A stretch of 64,000 bases of DNA, taken from contig QLIY01000700.1 of NCBI GenBank assembly GCA_003260075.1, positions 1-64,000 of the forward strand, given 5' to 3'. The position numbers and the translations under genes are program-made. Shown piece by piece: positions 35,313 to 48,472 of the stretch. This DNA is from Phallusia mammillata (taxonomy: Eukaryota; Chordata; Ascidiacea; Phlebobranchia; Ascidiidae). How positions within the stretch are numbered: position 1 is the first letter of the stretch; every line of letters starts with the position of its first letter. Under the pieces are notes generated by a model. The model did no database searches. It saw only the letters and a program-made list of their open reading frames with translations, and was not told the origin of the DNA.

Positions 35313-38300
35313 ATGACCAAGTCAAACCGGTCTGACAAAAGCAAGTCTTCAAGTTCAAGCTCATTATTACCTATTCCTGCAACAACTTTATGCTTTGATA
35401 AAAATGAATTTATGGGGGGGGGGGAAATTGTTGATGTAATTGTGTAGTTCTTGTGTGGTGCTTTTTAATGTATAAAATATAGTATCAGTTTTTATGTCTA
35501 ACATTTGGATATGCAGGAAAGTTTCAGTGTGGATCATTTTGTTGCTGATTGTCGAAAGCGAGTGCAATTAGAAGTTTTACGTCAAGATCTGGAGGTTTAC
35601 TTTAAGCTGCTGAAAAATGCTATGATTGAATTAATCAACAAAGACTATGCAGACTTTGTCAACTTGTCAAGCAATCTGGTAAATATTATCGACATTGTAT
35701 GCTTTTTAATTTTTGTTAGAGTGCTTATTTTTATTTTTGTTTTTTAGGTTGGAATGGAAAAAGCTATAGGGCAGTTAAGGGGTCCTCTACAGGAAATAAG
35801 ACATGAAGTAAAAGTATGTATATGTTATCAAATCTGTGTTGCAAATTTGTTTTGAAGGTGATGCAGTAACTTGGCTATAAAAGTTGGCAGGAAGGCCAAT
35901 ATTCCTCTAGTGGGATGTATTAGGGGGGGGGGTCAAATCGGTCTGACAAAAGCAAGTCTTCAAGTTCAAGCTTATTATTACCCATTCCTGCAACAACTTT
36001 GTGCTTCGACAAAAATGAATTTATGAAGGTAAAGGCTAAATTGATGATGTAAATGTGCAATTGATGCATGGTTATTTTTAATTTACGAGTGTAAAAAAAT
36101 AATATAAGGTTTTTATTTCTAACATTTGGATATGCAGGAAAGTTTCAGTGTGGATCATTTTGTTGCTGACTGTCGAAAGCGAGTGCAATTAGAAGTTTTA
36201 CGTCAAGATCTGGAGGTTTACTTTAAGCTCCTGAAAAATGCTATGATTGAATTAATCAACAAAGACTATGCAGACTTCGTCAACTTGTCAAGCAATCTGG
36301 TAAATATTATCGACATTGCTTTTTCACTTTTGGTAGAGTGCTAATTTTTTTTGCTATTATAGGTTGGAATGGAAAAAGCTATAGGACAGTTGAGGGGCCC
36401 TCTACAGGAAATAAGACATGAAGTAAAAGTATGTATATATTGTCAAATCCGTGTTGCAAATTTATTTTGTAGGTGATGCAGTAACTTGTCTATAAAAGTT
36501 GGCAGGAAGGCCAATATTCCTCTAGTGGGATGTATTAATTTGAACTTGTGGTAACCTCGTATATGCTGCAATATAAAAATATATACACACAGTAAGAGAT
36601 GTGTATCAACATACAGTTTAATGAAACATGAACATTTGTTTTAAAAAATATACATCAAAATTGTTGCTGACCTTGTGCATGTATAAGGATGTCAACGAAG
36701 TAATCAACAAGGAGATGAAAGACTTTGAGCTTGCACTAGAGAAACAAAAAGCATTGTCCACTCGGCGAAAACTGCTAGGTCACATGCAAGGATTACTACA
36801 GGCCATTGAAAAAATTGAACACATTCAAAGATCAGAAGATTCAACCATGGGCCAAGTATATATTTTTTATGTTGTCATAATATTGCTTAAGGCATTTTTT
36901 GACCTAACATACTTATATATTATAACAGATTCTTGAGAGAATTGCTGGTGAATTTAATCAGCTGCAACACCACACAATGTACTGCAAAGGATTGCCTGTC
37001 CTCAACCTAATTAGACCGGTAAATTGTGTTTATAATAATACTTCAAATCTGGTTGTTAATATTGCTACATAATTTAATATGGCAACTATATATGTAATGA
37101 AACTCAAATCAGTACCATAAAGATATGAACAAACTTCAAAATGCAACAGTAAAAAGGTTGAAAATTACAGTGCTGCTAGAAAAAAACAATGGTTATTTTG
37201 TATAATAGCAAACAAAATTTGCATTTTATGCTTTTGATAGAAACTGAAAGTTGATTTTCTTTAATTAATGTTGCAGAGAATATCCAGTATAACCGGCTTC
37301 CTTCAAAGTAGTTTGGAAGGGGAGCTAGTAAAAGGGATGGCAGAGCTTGAAGCCACACATATTCATAGATGCCTAAACTCTTATGCGCTAATTGGAAAAA
37401 CAAAGGATGCTGAAGTTCTTGTACGGATGCATATTGTCAAACCTCATATGCAACAAGTAGGTTCATAATTATCTGACTTATAAATGGTAAAATGCTTTAA
37501 AAACTCTTTTTTGGTGATGGACGTTGCCTTCAACACACATTTTTCAGCAGCTTTTGTCTTGCTAATTTGTCAGTAATCAGTATTTTCCCTTAACTTACTC
37601 AATTTTAGCTGATGGAAGAACAACATGGTGACTTGACCATACCAAGCCTAAAATCAATGTTTTATAAAATATTGGATGTTACGCCAAATCACCTACGATT
37701 GTTGTGTGATATCACTTCTGGAAGAAAAAATAGGTTTGTTCTTTTATCAACCAATTAATTATACAACTCAATAATTGGAATATTGTTGATCGTAAATTAT
37801 TGTTGTATTTTGCTGGATTTGTTTTCAGATCTGGTGAGCAGTTTCGCGGCATTCCTGGTTATGACTTTGTGGTGAATTCTGCTTGGCCTGAAATTGTATC
37901 TTCCTTGGAACAACATCTTCCAGAACTGTTTGCCTCTGGCGACCCAAACATTTTTCACAAGGTTTGATGAATACAAACATTATAATTTTCCATACCTTGT
38001 CCCATTTGCATAGAAACACTTTTTGCAGCAAACACACTCTCCTTTTGTTAGCTTTAGTTAATGGTATGCTTATTTTTAGTTATAGCTTGATAATAGCTCA
38101 TAATAAAGTTGAAAATTGTTATTGAAGTTTTTGAACTGATTATAGTAACATTGTTGCAACTGTGTTTTCTTTTTTAGTTGGTACTTCCTAATAGAGCTCT
38201 TGTCCTTAAATGTAAACTTCATTAGTTGTTGCTTGATTTTTAGCGCTACTGCACATGTATGGAGTTTGTTGACAAATTTGAGCGACAGTGTGGTTCACAA

Positions 38301-41300
38301 GCTAGCATCACTCGCCTTCGACAGAGTGAAGCCTTTCATGCCTTGATGACCCATTGGAGTCTGCCTGTATATTTTCAGATCAGGTAAAATGAGTACTATA
38401 AGCTTCACTCAGCAAAATAAATCATGATTTTAACTGCAGGTTTCAATCCATTGGTGGTCACTTGGAAAGTGCTCTGACACCTGAAATAGTCAAAACTGTA
38501 TCAGAACAGGAAACATTCAGGTAAGTATTTATTATTATTCAAAGTTGTTGCATAATAGCAAGTAAATACTAAATATTGAATTGATTTTTAGTAAAAAAAT
38601 TAGAGACAGATTTGTATCATAGTAAGCTATAACCTGTTGTTTGAAAAATGCCATGAATGCTACACAAAAGCAACAGAAATGCATGTTTAGTAGATTACAA
38701 CATTTGTCAGTAGCACAAATCATGTCGGTATAACTGCAAAATGTAGCATAATTAAATAAGTATCAGTTATATACTTAAATAATTAAACATTTATTTCTTC
38801 AGTTGGTTACATTTGCGCACAAAACTCTAATCAAGTGCACAATAAAATATGTTTCAAATTCTAAAAAATAGTAAAGAAGTTACCGTTTTGTCACTGTCTC
38901 GTACCTACAATTTTGAACACAGACTATCAAAATAACTTCTCTGTTACACCAATTCAACACTTGCATTTTTGTCTTTTCAGGCTGCAGGCAAGCCTTGTAG
39001 CATGGCAAAGTGTGCAAATGTGTTGGAGTGAGGATATATTTTTACCAGGCTTACTACATCGATTTTGGAAACTTACCTTGCAGATTCTGTCCCGTTATGG
39101 AACATGGGTTAAAATGCTTCACAACAATGAGGCAAGACACTTTTGTTTTTAAAAGCAAGTTTGTGAAAATTGTCCTGGCATTGACAAAGTTAGATTAAAT
39201 TAGTTGTCCTCCTCTAAGTTTAATAAACTGGTTTATGTGATGCATGCAAACCATAACCAAAGTTTTTGAGAAAATAAAAGCTCAAAACAATTTAATTTCC
39301 AAAGAATTTAAAACAAGCAACCCTTAACAACATAGCACGACATGTTTTTTTTATTTTTTATCTTAACTGAATTTATTTTGAAGGTGTTAAACAAAACTCC
39401 ATCTTCCACTGATATGGACAAAGTCTCCAAATCTATTGCACAAATATCTGGTTTGGTAATTGACCTTGGTACGATATACGACAAAGTGAAACAGATTTAT
39501 GCTGACAAGATCGAACCGCTCGCAAAAAAGCAAGGCTTGAAGGACACTTCAATATTAGAAGGTATCAACAAATTTAGAAACCATGACAAGGAAACACCAT
39601 GTGATATTTTTAAGTGCTAAGCAATCATTATCTTTTGAAACCTTTGTTTAAACTTGTTTTGTTGAAACATCACAAGCACTACACGCCTTTTTAATGTTAG
39701 TTTTGGCATTTTTTTATATTATTTGGCATTACAAATTTATCAAGCATCTCATCATGGAAATAGCATTATAGCAGACTATCTAGTATTTTTTAGAGATTAA
39801 GCATTCCATGTATCACATTTTTTAAATGAAATTGTCCCTTCTTTCACCACAGGAGTTGTGGTGTAAACTGCTATTTTGATGCAAACTAAAAAAATTTAGC
39901 ATTTAAAAAAAAATCTTTGTGTAAAGATTTACATTTTTAATCTGAGAATGATTACAAAGATTTTGTTGTCTGTGTTTTCAGATGCCTTACTTGAGTTGTT
40001 GAAGAACTTGACAAAGTACAAGGAAGACTTTGTTAATCACATGATCACTGTTTTAAGTTCCCTGTCAGTGGCTTATCTCAAACACACCCAGGATGTACCC
40101 CGACTGTACAGAAAGACCAATAGGTTTGATCAGTGAACAACTTTCATCATCAACTGAAATTTTCTTTAATTTTTTAATTATTTTCAATTTAGAAGTAATG
40201 GCTCAAATAGGGTAGCCAATAAATGTGGTTTAAAAGAGAATTATGTTTGCCATTTGGTAAGGCTTTATTGCATCATTTTACTGTTGGTAATTCAATTTAA
40301 AGAAATCTAAAACAAAAACATGTAGCTAGTTGCAATAACTTTTGCTTGATTTTAACAATTGTTGCTATTTTGTCACTAGACCTGCACCAACTGAACCATC
40401 ACAGTATGTAAATGGTGTCATAAAACCTCTGAAACTATTTAAGGAGGAATTGCATCCTCACATTGACAGCAGCATGGTGTCAGATTGGATAACACAAATA
40501 GCATCAACAGTTTCAGAAAAGTAAGAACACATTTTTCTCTGTGTTGTTTTTAAACTAACACTGGAACCTCTAAACTGAATTTCAGTAGGAAACGTTTAAC
40601 TGTGTTTAGGTTAGCGTTTGTTTTAATGTATATTTACTACATAATTGTTTTCAATAATGTCACTTGCCTGTTTACAAACATATGTGAATTGTAAATAAAT
40701 TAACAAATGTGTGACAGTGATTATAGTGTAGTTGCCAGGCATATTTCTTAAACTTTCCTTTTGTTCAACCGGCAAATATAAGCAAAACTTCCAATATTTT
40801 GACGTCAGGGTAGTTTCATGACAGTGACATACTGTTTAGTACTTTCCAAACCTTTCATGATCTTTTTAAACGAAAATATATTATTTTTCTTCAGGTATTA
40901 TTCCGTTGTTACTGATGTTTTAACATCTGTGCGCAAAATGGAGGAAAGTTTGATGCGGCTACAGAAAATGCGAAGTGCAAAATCATCTTCAGGCAATCTT
41001 GCTTCCCTCGCTGGAGGTTCTGATGCTTTGTCAGATGATGACAAAATCAGGTTGCAACTTTTTCTGGATGTTTCAAACCTTGGCAGTCAGGTAAAACTAC
41101 ATAAAGCCTATGAATGATTTTAATTTTGTATTAAAAAAAAAATGTTTGTGTTTGATATCACAGATTTCAGCTTGAGGTCAAAATGATGTTAAGTCTCTTG
41201 TTCTAATTCTATGCTAAATGAATAAATAAATTTTCAAAGAAATGTTTTCGTTATTTCTTGCATAGCCTTTCTACCAGCCCAGGCTAAATTGTTTTGGTTT

Positions 41301-41507
41301 GTGTTTACAACGAATTGAAGCAGTAGTGACTTGGACATCTGGCTAGATTTTAAGTAAACATCTAAGTAAGGTGCATAAAATAACTTTTCTTTTTTAATTT
41401 TCCAGATGAAGGATTGTACAGTGAATTTGGATTCCATTTCTAGTTACCAGTCATTACTTGTAATGGTAACAGAGGCTAAGGAGAAGCGATTTAAAGCTGG
41501 TGTGTGA
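35313..41507 (+). CDS. COG2: COG2, conserved oligomeric Golgi complex subunit 2
   Basis: Exons of one consistent copy: start 35313 (first exon cut by a G run at 35414; its full end is at 36028 in the second copy), 36138-36299, 36363-36428, 36688-36855, 36929-37018, 37277-37456, 37609-37733, 37829-37961, 38244-38383, 38440-38520, 38981-39131, 39384-39561, 39982-40123, 40380-40520, 40895-41090, 41406-41507; about 719 aa (human COG2 is 738). Conserved blocks: LCFDKNEFMK, DHFVADCRKRVQLEVLR, LINKDYADFVNLSSNLVGM, GYDFVVNSAWPEIV, QCGSQASITRLR, LPVYFQIRFQSIGG and RFWKLTLQILSRYG. COG2 is part of the eight-subunit tether for retrograde vesicles within the Golgi. Exons 2-3 also occur at 35517-35678 and 35748-35813 because of a block duplication. 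The intron after 39131 has a GC donor. Confidence 0.92.
35330..36500 (+). repeat. Near-identical duplicate block holding COG2 exons 1-3
   Basis: Block 1 runs from about 35330 to 35922 and block 2 from 35933 to about 36530, separated by ten G (35923-35932). Each contains the end of exon 1, exon 2 and exon 3. Exon 2 codes the same 54 residues in both, with a few silent changes, and introns differ slightly more. A further 11-G run (35414-35424) replaces the exon-1 donor in block 1. The divergence looks allelic. If real, the duplicated exons would remain in phase 0. Confidence 0.8.
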
Positions 41508-44068
41508 CATGTTGACTACATACATAACCGGAAATTTTTGTTTTTCCACCATGTCTACAAGGTGCATGCATTAACAAGAAATGCAAACTCCATGAGTGAT
41601 GCAATATAACTGTGCAATTCGTGTAGCTTATCAAGTCGCTGGAGCTATCTTCATCCTAAAAGCCTACTGATAATTTTATCTAGGATTCAAATCTTCAAGG
41701 CCAATCCAAGCAAACATCGATACTATTCGTGTTCAGCCTATTTGCACTGTTTAATATTAGACGCTTAAACGTCGCTAAGCAGGGTCGAGTAAATCGTTTG
41801 TTGTGCAACAATAAACAAGAAATATTACCGACGTGTGTTTATTAGTCTATCACTGGGAGCGATACGTTTGCTCGTATTGCGTATATTTCCATTTTCGATC
41901 ATGCAATTGTTAAAGAGTACATGTGGCACTTGTGTTTGCTCTCTCATCGACACTGTACGCAGTGCCTTTCTGAGCTGTCACAGGTAGATAAAGTCGTTTT
42001 CACAAACAAAAGAAGGACGCTTTTAAGCGAAAAAGACAGAATCCCGTTCGTTTCAACTAGTATGGGACGATTTGAATAAACTTCATTACAAAAAGTAACC
42101 TTTTGTATCCGTACAATTGTACAAAGTACAAACTATTATGTGACAAAGCACAACGAGATTTCCGCACTCTGTGACGAAAGTAGACATCATACTTCAATCA
42201 GCGAAAACAGTAACTTGGCAAATCAAACGCAGTGCATCTCAAATCCAGTTAAGTGAAAAAACATAGCGACTCAAGTCATATACCAGTGCACCACTCCGGA
42301 AATAGCCGTGCAACGACAAAATGTTACGATCGCAAAACAGCTTAGGGCAGTGGTTCCCAACCTTTTTTTGACGCGACCCAAATACTCATCAAAATTTTGT
42401 TTAGTGGTTTCTCGCGACCCATGGACATGCTATTTTAGTTGTATCTTTGCCTGTAAATTTGGAAAGCTTGTTGAAAATTACTACGCAGGTTTAGCAAATC
42501 AAATAACGAACAAATAGTGTTGTTTTTTCGACCAAACATTTCCATTTAGCCTGAACTTGGAGCTGAATCGAAGAATTGTTAGCCAGACAACGCTCAACTG
42601 TGAGCTAACACATCACTTTATGACGTCACAAACAGTTTTAACCATTACCACGACAAATTGTGATAAAATTATTGTTGGGCAACAATTTACAGCCTTGGGA
42701 AATATATATAAAAAACGCTACAAGGCGAAATCAAGTAGATGCTCTTATTCGCACTAAAATAAGCGACCCAACAGAATGTTCAGGCGACCCAACTTTGGGT
42801 CGCGACCCATAGGTTGGGAAACACTGCCTTAGGGCACAGTTGGAAGATCATGGATGAACGCGCTACAGCTACATCGTATTTTACATTAAATGCGTTGTGA
42901 TAGTAGGTCTTTGGAAAATAAGGTTAGTGCATTGTAAATAAACACTACTGGAGTAGGTTGGTGGTCTGAAGGGCTATCAAAAGTAACCATAGTTTTAAGT
43001 GTGGAGAGGGAGAGCACGCAAAAACCTTTTTTTAACTTAATTACTTCACATGTGACTAAAATGCCAAAAAGTACATAATATGACTTGAAAGTCCATCGTG
43101 TGATGTGTGATCTACTTCGTTCAATGAATGATAATGGAGATAAAATATTTGCAACGATTAGACAATGTACAAATACAGACCCGAGTGTTTTGACATAAAA
43201 AAAAGTAATTAACAAAGCATCAAAATGAATATTATCAAAAAAAATCTCAAAACGAAAGCAGAAGAAACCGGCATCCAATGAGAGATACAAATTTTTCCAC
43301 GGGAGGATAAATCATTTTATAATTCATTAAGTTACTCCCCACATAATCCGAAATTTAACTTTTAGTTTTAATGAAAAACTAGGAGCTTTTAACAGTAGGT
43401 CAGTTACATTGTACTAAGTATCTCTTACATTAGATTACATTAATAGAACTGACCTAAAATCTTCGTTTTTTATCCACCAATCCATTCGTAAAAATCCGAA
43501 ACGCGCGTAATTACTATCATCAACATGGACGACTCGTGGAGAGGGTTAACTAACTTTCTTACTTTGCTTTTTCTAAGTTAATTGGCAATAGATTGCTCAT
43601 TTTGATTGTTGTGCATAATTGTGCATTAAAACTTTTTTGTGAACTATGGTCGCGTTGGTTAATTATTTCTAATTTTTCTAAAATCCTTGTTTGCAAATAG
43701 CAACCGAGAGTCGCACACGAAAAATTTGTTTATTATTATTGTCCGTAACGTATATGGTATAGAAATGGTTAGCAGAACTTTGACTGTTGCGAGAACAATT
43801 ATTTTACTGATGTATACTATCCCATATCCCAATAAAAATATCTTTTGCTTTAGTAAATGTATTTTTTGCAAGATTTAGTTTGCTGCAAACTGGTGTACAG
43901 ATAAAGTAGTTAAAGTCATTCATGTTTTTGTAGTATTTAAGTTATTTGCATTTGAATTTTTTTCAGTGTGTAAAATGTTAAAAACTACTTTATAATTGCA
44001 TAATTTTTGTCTACTCTGACCTAAAATACATTTTCTTAGGATTTTAGGTACGGATTTTCATTATTACT
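41508..44068. other. Intergenic region between COG2 and the AT-hook/ankyrin gene
   Basis: It contains the COG2 3' end, with an AATAAA at 41810-41815, a hAT MITE (42348-42826) and AT-rich DNA without supported exons. Open frames at 42886-43290 (-) and 43659-43878 (both strands) show no family motif. An acceptor-like TTTTAG ends at 44047, 21 bases before the start of the next gene. It suggests a 5' UTR intron or a trans-splice site. Confidence 0.5.
42348..42826. mobile_element. hAT MITE with CAGTGGTTCCCAACC ends
   Basis: A 479-bp element. The left end CAGTGGTTCCCAACCTTTTT and the right end GGTTGGGAAACACTG are inverted repeats; GCGACCCA/TGGGTCGC lies just inside. The flanks GCTTAGGG (42340-42347) and CCTTAGGG (42827-42834) are an 8-bp target duplication with one mismatch. 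Confidence 0.85.
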
Positions 44069-47000
44069 ATGAGTGAAGCAAACGGGCAACAGGAGCCTGT
44101 TGCTGAAACTAAAGAATCTGAAAAGGTTGTCACAGAAGAGCCGGCACAGATTCCCACCAAGGTCTCTGATGAAACTGAGACTAAAGAACCAGATGCCATC
44201 ACACAACGAGAAGAAAATGTTATTCCTGAAAAGCCAGATGAAGTGCAAACAGTAGAGCCTAATGTGGAGGATTCAGCAAACTTGGAATTAAAAGAAAGTA
44301 ATCTTTCGACATCTGATGAGAAAGAATCTGAGAATACTGAAAATACCAACGGCAAAGAAGATACAAATGAAAATGATGAAAAGAAAGATGAGAAACCAAA
44401 AAACACAGATGAAACCCCAATGGAGTGTGAAACCACAGAACCTGCTGAAACAGTAAAAGATGACCAGGTGTGTTTAATTTTAATCACTGACCAAATTGCC
44501 ACATTTTTAGGTGTATGTTGTTGAAAAAACTATTTTCGAATATATATATATAGTTTTGATGCCATATATTTTAAATAAACTTTTGTTTTTGTTCAACCGG
44601 TTCTCCAATTTTTTGTGTACTGCTATATACTTATGTATTCATTCCCTTCTAGTATCACACTAAATTTATCCTAGAGGTGATTTACTATGTTGACTACAAA
44701 ACACAACAAGATTTTAATTTGAAGAGGGCTCAACAGGAAGAGAAACTTACAACTGCTGAAGAAACTCAAAATGAAAGTGAAAAGGAAAAAGAAAATGTCA
44801 CAGAAAAAGAAAACGAGGATGACGCTGAAAAGAAAAAAGACGATGTCCCAGAACAGGATGATGACAAAATGCAAACAGATGAAAAACCAGAACAGAAAAG
44901 TGACGTTGAAATGGAGAAAAGCCAGGAAGAAAAGTCTGGAGACACTGAAAGAGATGAAGATATCACTGAAGAACCTAAAGGTCTGATATATATTAAAAAA
45001 ATGACATTGCAATACATTTTTGTAAAAATATTTTTGCAGAAAAACGTGGGAGAGGTCGCCCACCTCTTGAAAAACGAGCAGGAGTAACCCCACCAATTGA
45101 AACTCGTCAGAAATCAAAACGACCCCGCCGCCACATTTCTGCTGTTGCACCACAATATGAGTAAGATTGCTTCTGTTTAAGTTAAAATGAATGTCTCCTT
45201 GGTGCTATTGTGACAGAAATTTTGCAAAACCAAATTGCCACCACATTAACAACAATTTTCAGCGTTCTTTAAGACCAGCCTTGCATAATGCGTGCTCATG
45301 GTAAAAGTGTTTTCTAAAATAATTATTTTAACTATAGTTGAACAAATTCTGTCAACTGATATATACTCAAAAAGGCCAGCTTTTTCCATGCAATTAACCA
45401 AATCAGTATGAAATGAACATTCTACAGTAGGGATGTGCCAAAACGGCAAATGTTCTGTTTGGTCGAGCAACGAGCATCTCACTTTAATGCTCGGGGCTCG
45501 GCCGAGCACGCTCGGTGCATTATGACGTCACAAAAAATCCCCTTTCTACATTTTAGCTCTACAAGGCCTCTTACTTCACCGGGGCGGTGTTTTATTAAGC
45601 TGTACATGGCCATAAAGTATGCATTTTCCACCATTTAGTGCATTTGAAAAATCATATGTTTTTGTTCATAGACACCCTTCAGAACACTAGTTACATATGT
45701 TAACATGGCATGAATATGCAAATTTAACGCTTGGGTCAGTTCGTGCAACTACTCGGCCAAGTACCGAGCATCAAAAACAGCGATACTTGGTACTGAGTAC
45801 TCGGGTTCTGACTCGGCTCTCCCCATCCCTATTCTACAGTTCTTGAGGTCCACAATTCCTATGCAAATAAATGGCTTTGATGCTTTTTGTTGCCTTTGAG
45901 CTGCAAGGGGAATTTGTGCTAATGCTTCTCATTTGCTATTCAAAGCTTTGAAGTTGTAGCAAGCCCAGTAAGTTCACCAGGCACAGGCAGACCTGGACGA
46001 CCAAGAAAAAATCTTTCTCCATCTCCCGCTGTCATCAAACAGAAGAAACCTGAACCACCAGCACCAGAGTCAGGTGTCCTAGGCACTCCCTACTATGTCA
46101 AGGGAGAAGTGCTGGCGGTTCGCAATGAAGATGGTAAATTTTACTTTCTTTGTAAAAGTTTTTATCAGCTGCATTGCAGTTGGCATTTTAATATTTGAAG
46201 AGACTAAGCATTAAGTGTTCAACTGGCAGGGGTCAATAATTTCAAAACTTAGCAAAATGAAAGTTTATAGTATGTTGTTTTGAACATGTTTAGACAAGAT
46301 AATATGTAACAAAATGACTAACTGGGCAAAACATTTGTTTTTGAACATGTGTAATTATACTTTCAACGTTTTCTCAGCCTGTACAACTTTCCATTTATTT
46401 TTTTCAGGTGGATTTTATTTGTGTATTTGCCCCAACAACATATTTACAATCAGCAAACCCTTCAAAGTGCAGTGGCTCGACAAATGTGGGGACAAAAACA
46501 TTTTCAAGCGCTCCTACTTTGATTACCTGCACTTTAAAAGTGTCCTGTATTCTGGAGTTGTTCTAAACAAAATTGAAAAAGATCAGCTGGAACTACTGCC
46601 TGTGAGGATGAATTTTTAAGTGCATGTATGCATTGGTATATTTTGGACTTCAATGTCATTTTTTAATAGAGTCAAGAAAAGAAAATTCTTCACCGACTTG
46701 AGAAGTCACTGCGAGGAGAGGAAGATATTTCATCAGACTCTGAAGATGAAAGTTCAAGTGATGGAAAGAAAATGACCAACCTTAAACGAGCTGCCAAACA
46801 GAAGGAAGCTGCAGGTAGGACTTTGATGTGCCGGGATAGTTATATATGTTTCTTTTTTACCACAATTATTGAAAGCGGAATCAAAACATTTCGCAGGAAA
46901 ACAATACTGGCCCATATGGTTGATTGAAGCATCATGCTGTTTTATTTTTATGTTTGGCAATAGTTCATGTTACCGTTATTAATACAATGTGACATGTTTG

Positions 47001-48393
47001 CAAACAGTTACAAAGAAACACCAACAGTGTTAGCCTTATTGTGTCTTTAAACCTGATTTATGTTATTCATGAAATAATTTTGATATTTTACATACAATTT
47101 AATGCCTTGAATTGAAACTGCAACTATTGATGTAAAGTCACTTTAACATAAGTATGAACAAAGTTAATAGCCCAATTTCAATTCGGTAACATTTAAATAA
47201 AATATATTTTATTGAAATATAACAATAAATCACAAGCATTGCAATTAGGGATGTGCCAAAACTGCAAATGTTCTGTTTGGCCGAGCATGCTCGGTGCATT
47301 ATGGCTTCACAAAAAATACCCTCTCTATGTTTTAGCTCTACAAGGCCTCTCATGTTACCGGCGGTGTTTTATTAAGCTGTACATGCCCATGAAGTATGTG
47401 TTTTTCCACCATCTAGTGCATTTGAAAAATCATTTGTTTTTGTTCATAGACACCCTTTAGAACACTGGGGGGGGGGATTGAACCTGATTCATGAAAATTA
47501 TTCATGAAGTAGTTTTGATATTTTACATACAATTTAAGGCCTTGAATTGAAACTGCAACTATTGATGTAAAGTCACTTTAACATAGGTATGAACAAAGTT
47601 AATAGCCCAATTTGGTAACATTTAAAAAAAATATAGACACCCTTTAGAACACTAGTTACATATGTTAGCAGGGCTTGAATATGCAAATTTAACACTCGGG
47701 TAAGTTTGTGCAACTGCTCGGCCAAGCACCGAGCATTAAAACACCAATGCTCGGTACCGAGTACTCGGGTTCTGGCTCGGCTCGGCCCATCCCTAATTGC
47801 AATTATAACAACAAGAGATGCTATTAATATGAGCCCTAATTTATCATTTGCATTATATTTAAATTTGTAGATTCAGTTGACAGCAGTGAAGAGGTGCCTC
47901 TTTCCTCTATATCAAGCAAAGGTTCAGCTACAAAGGGACATAAGGTAAACATGTCTACAAAATAATGCAGGTTACATCATCATTTCCACAGTGTGTGAAA
48001 TATAGTGTAACTTATTTATTTAATTTTTCTGGGGAATTTTTTACTGGTAACAGTTAGTTCTGGGATAACATGCCCAATTGTGCTTTTTAGATATTTTGCA
48101 CCCAGAAATGTTTATTTAACTTTAAAAATTTGCAATTTTGCATTTGCTACTGTAGTGTAGCCCCCATAGGGGGGGGGGCTGTTTATTTAATTTTAAAAAT
48201 TTGCAATTTTGCATTTGCTACTGTAGTGTAGCCCCCATAGTAAAATTTAAAAAATATACTCTAACCCAATAGTTCTCAAACTGTGTGTCGGGACGCCCTG
48301 GTGCGTCGGTTCAATTTTCCAAGGGCGTCGCAGAATAGTTCCGTTTTGTGGTTTTTTGTTGTTGTATCAATAAACACAACTTTAATAATAAGT

Positions 48394-48472
<79 letters not shown>

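Noticed and set aside
41770..41870. 5S rRNA-like words (GCTAAGCAGGGTCGAG and CTGGGAGCGATAC)
   Set aside because: The first word resembles the 5S internal control region, but spacing and the rest of the gene do not match; at most a decayed SINE3-like piece.
42886..43290. Minus-strand 134-aa open frame in the spacer
   Set aside because: No recognisable motif, splice partners or coding-like composition; probably chance.
44044..44502. Minus-strand serine-rich open frame of 152 aa
   Set aside because: Antisense shadow of exon 44069-44467; composition follows from the Glu/Lys coding strand.
44671..45153. Long minus-strand open frame opposite the ankyrin-gene head
   Set aside because: Shadow of the acidic Glu/Lys-rich plus-strand exons; the translated product is low-complexity Phe/Ser with no conserved motif.
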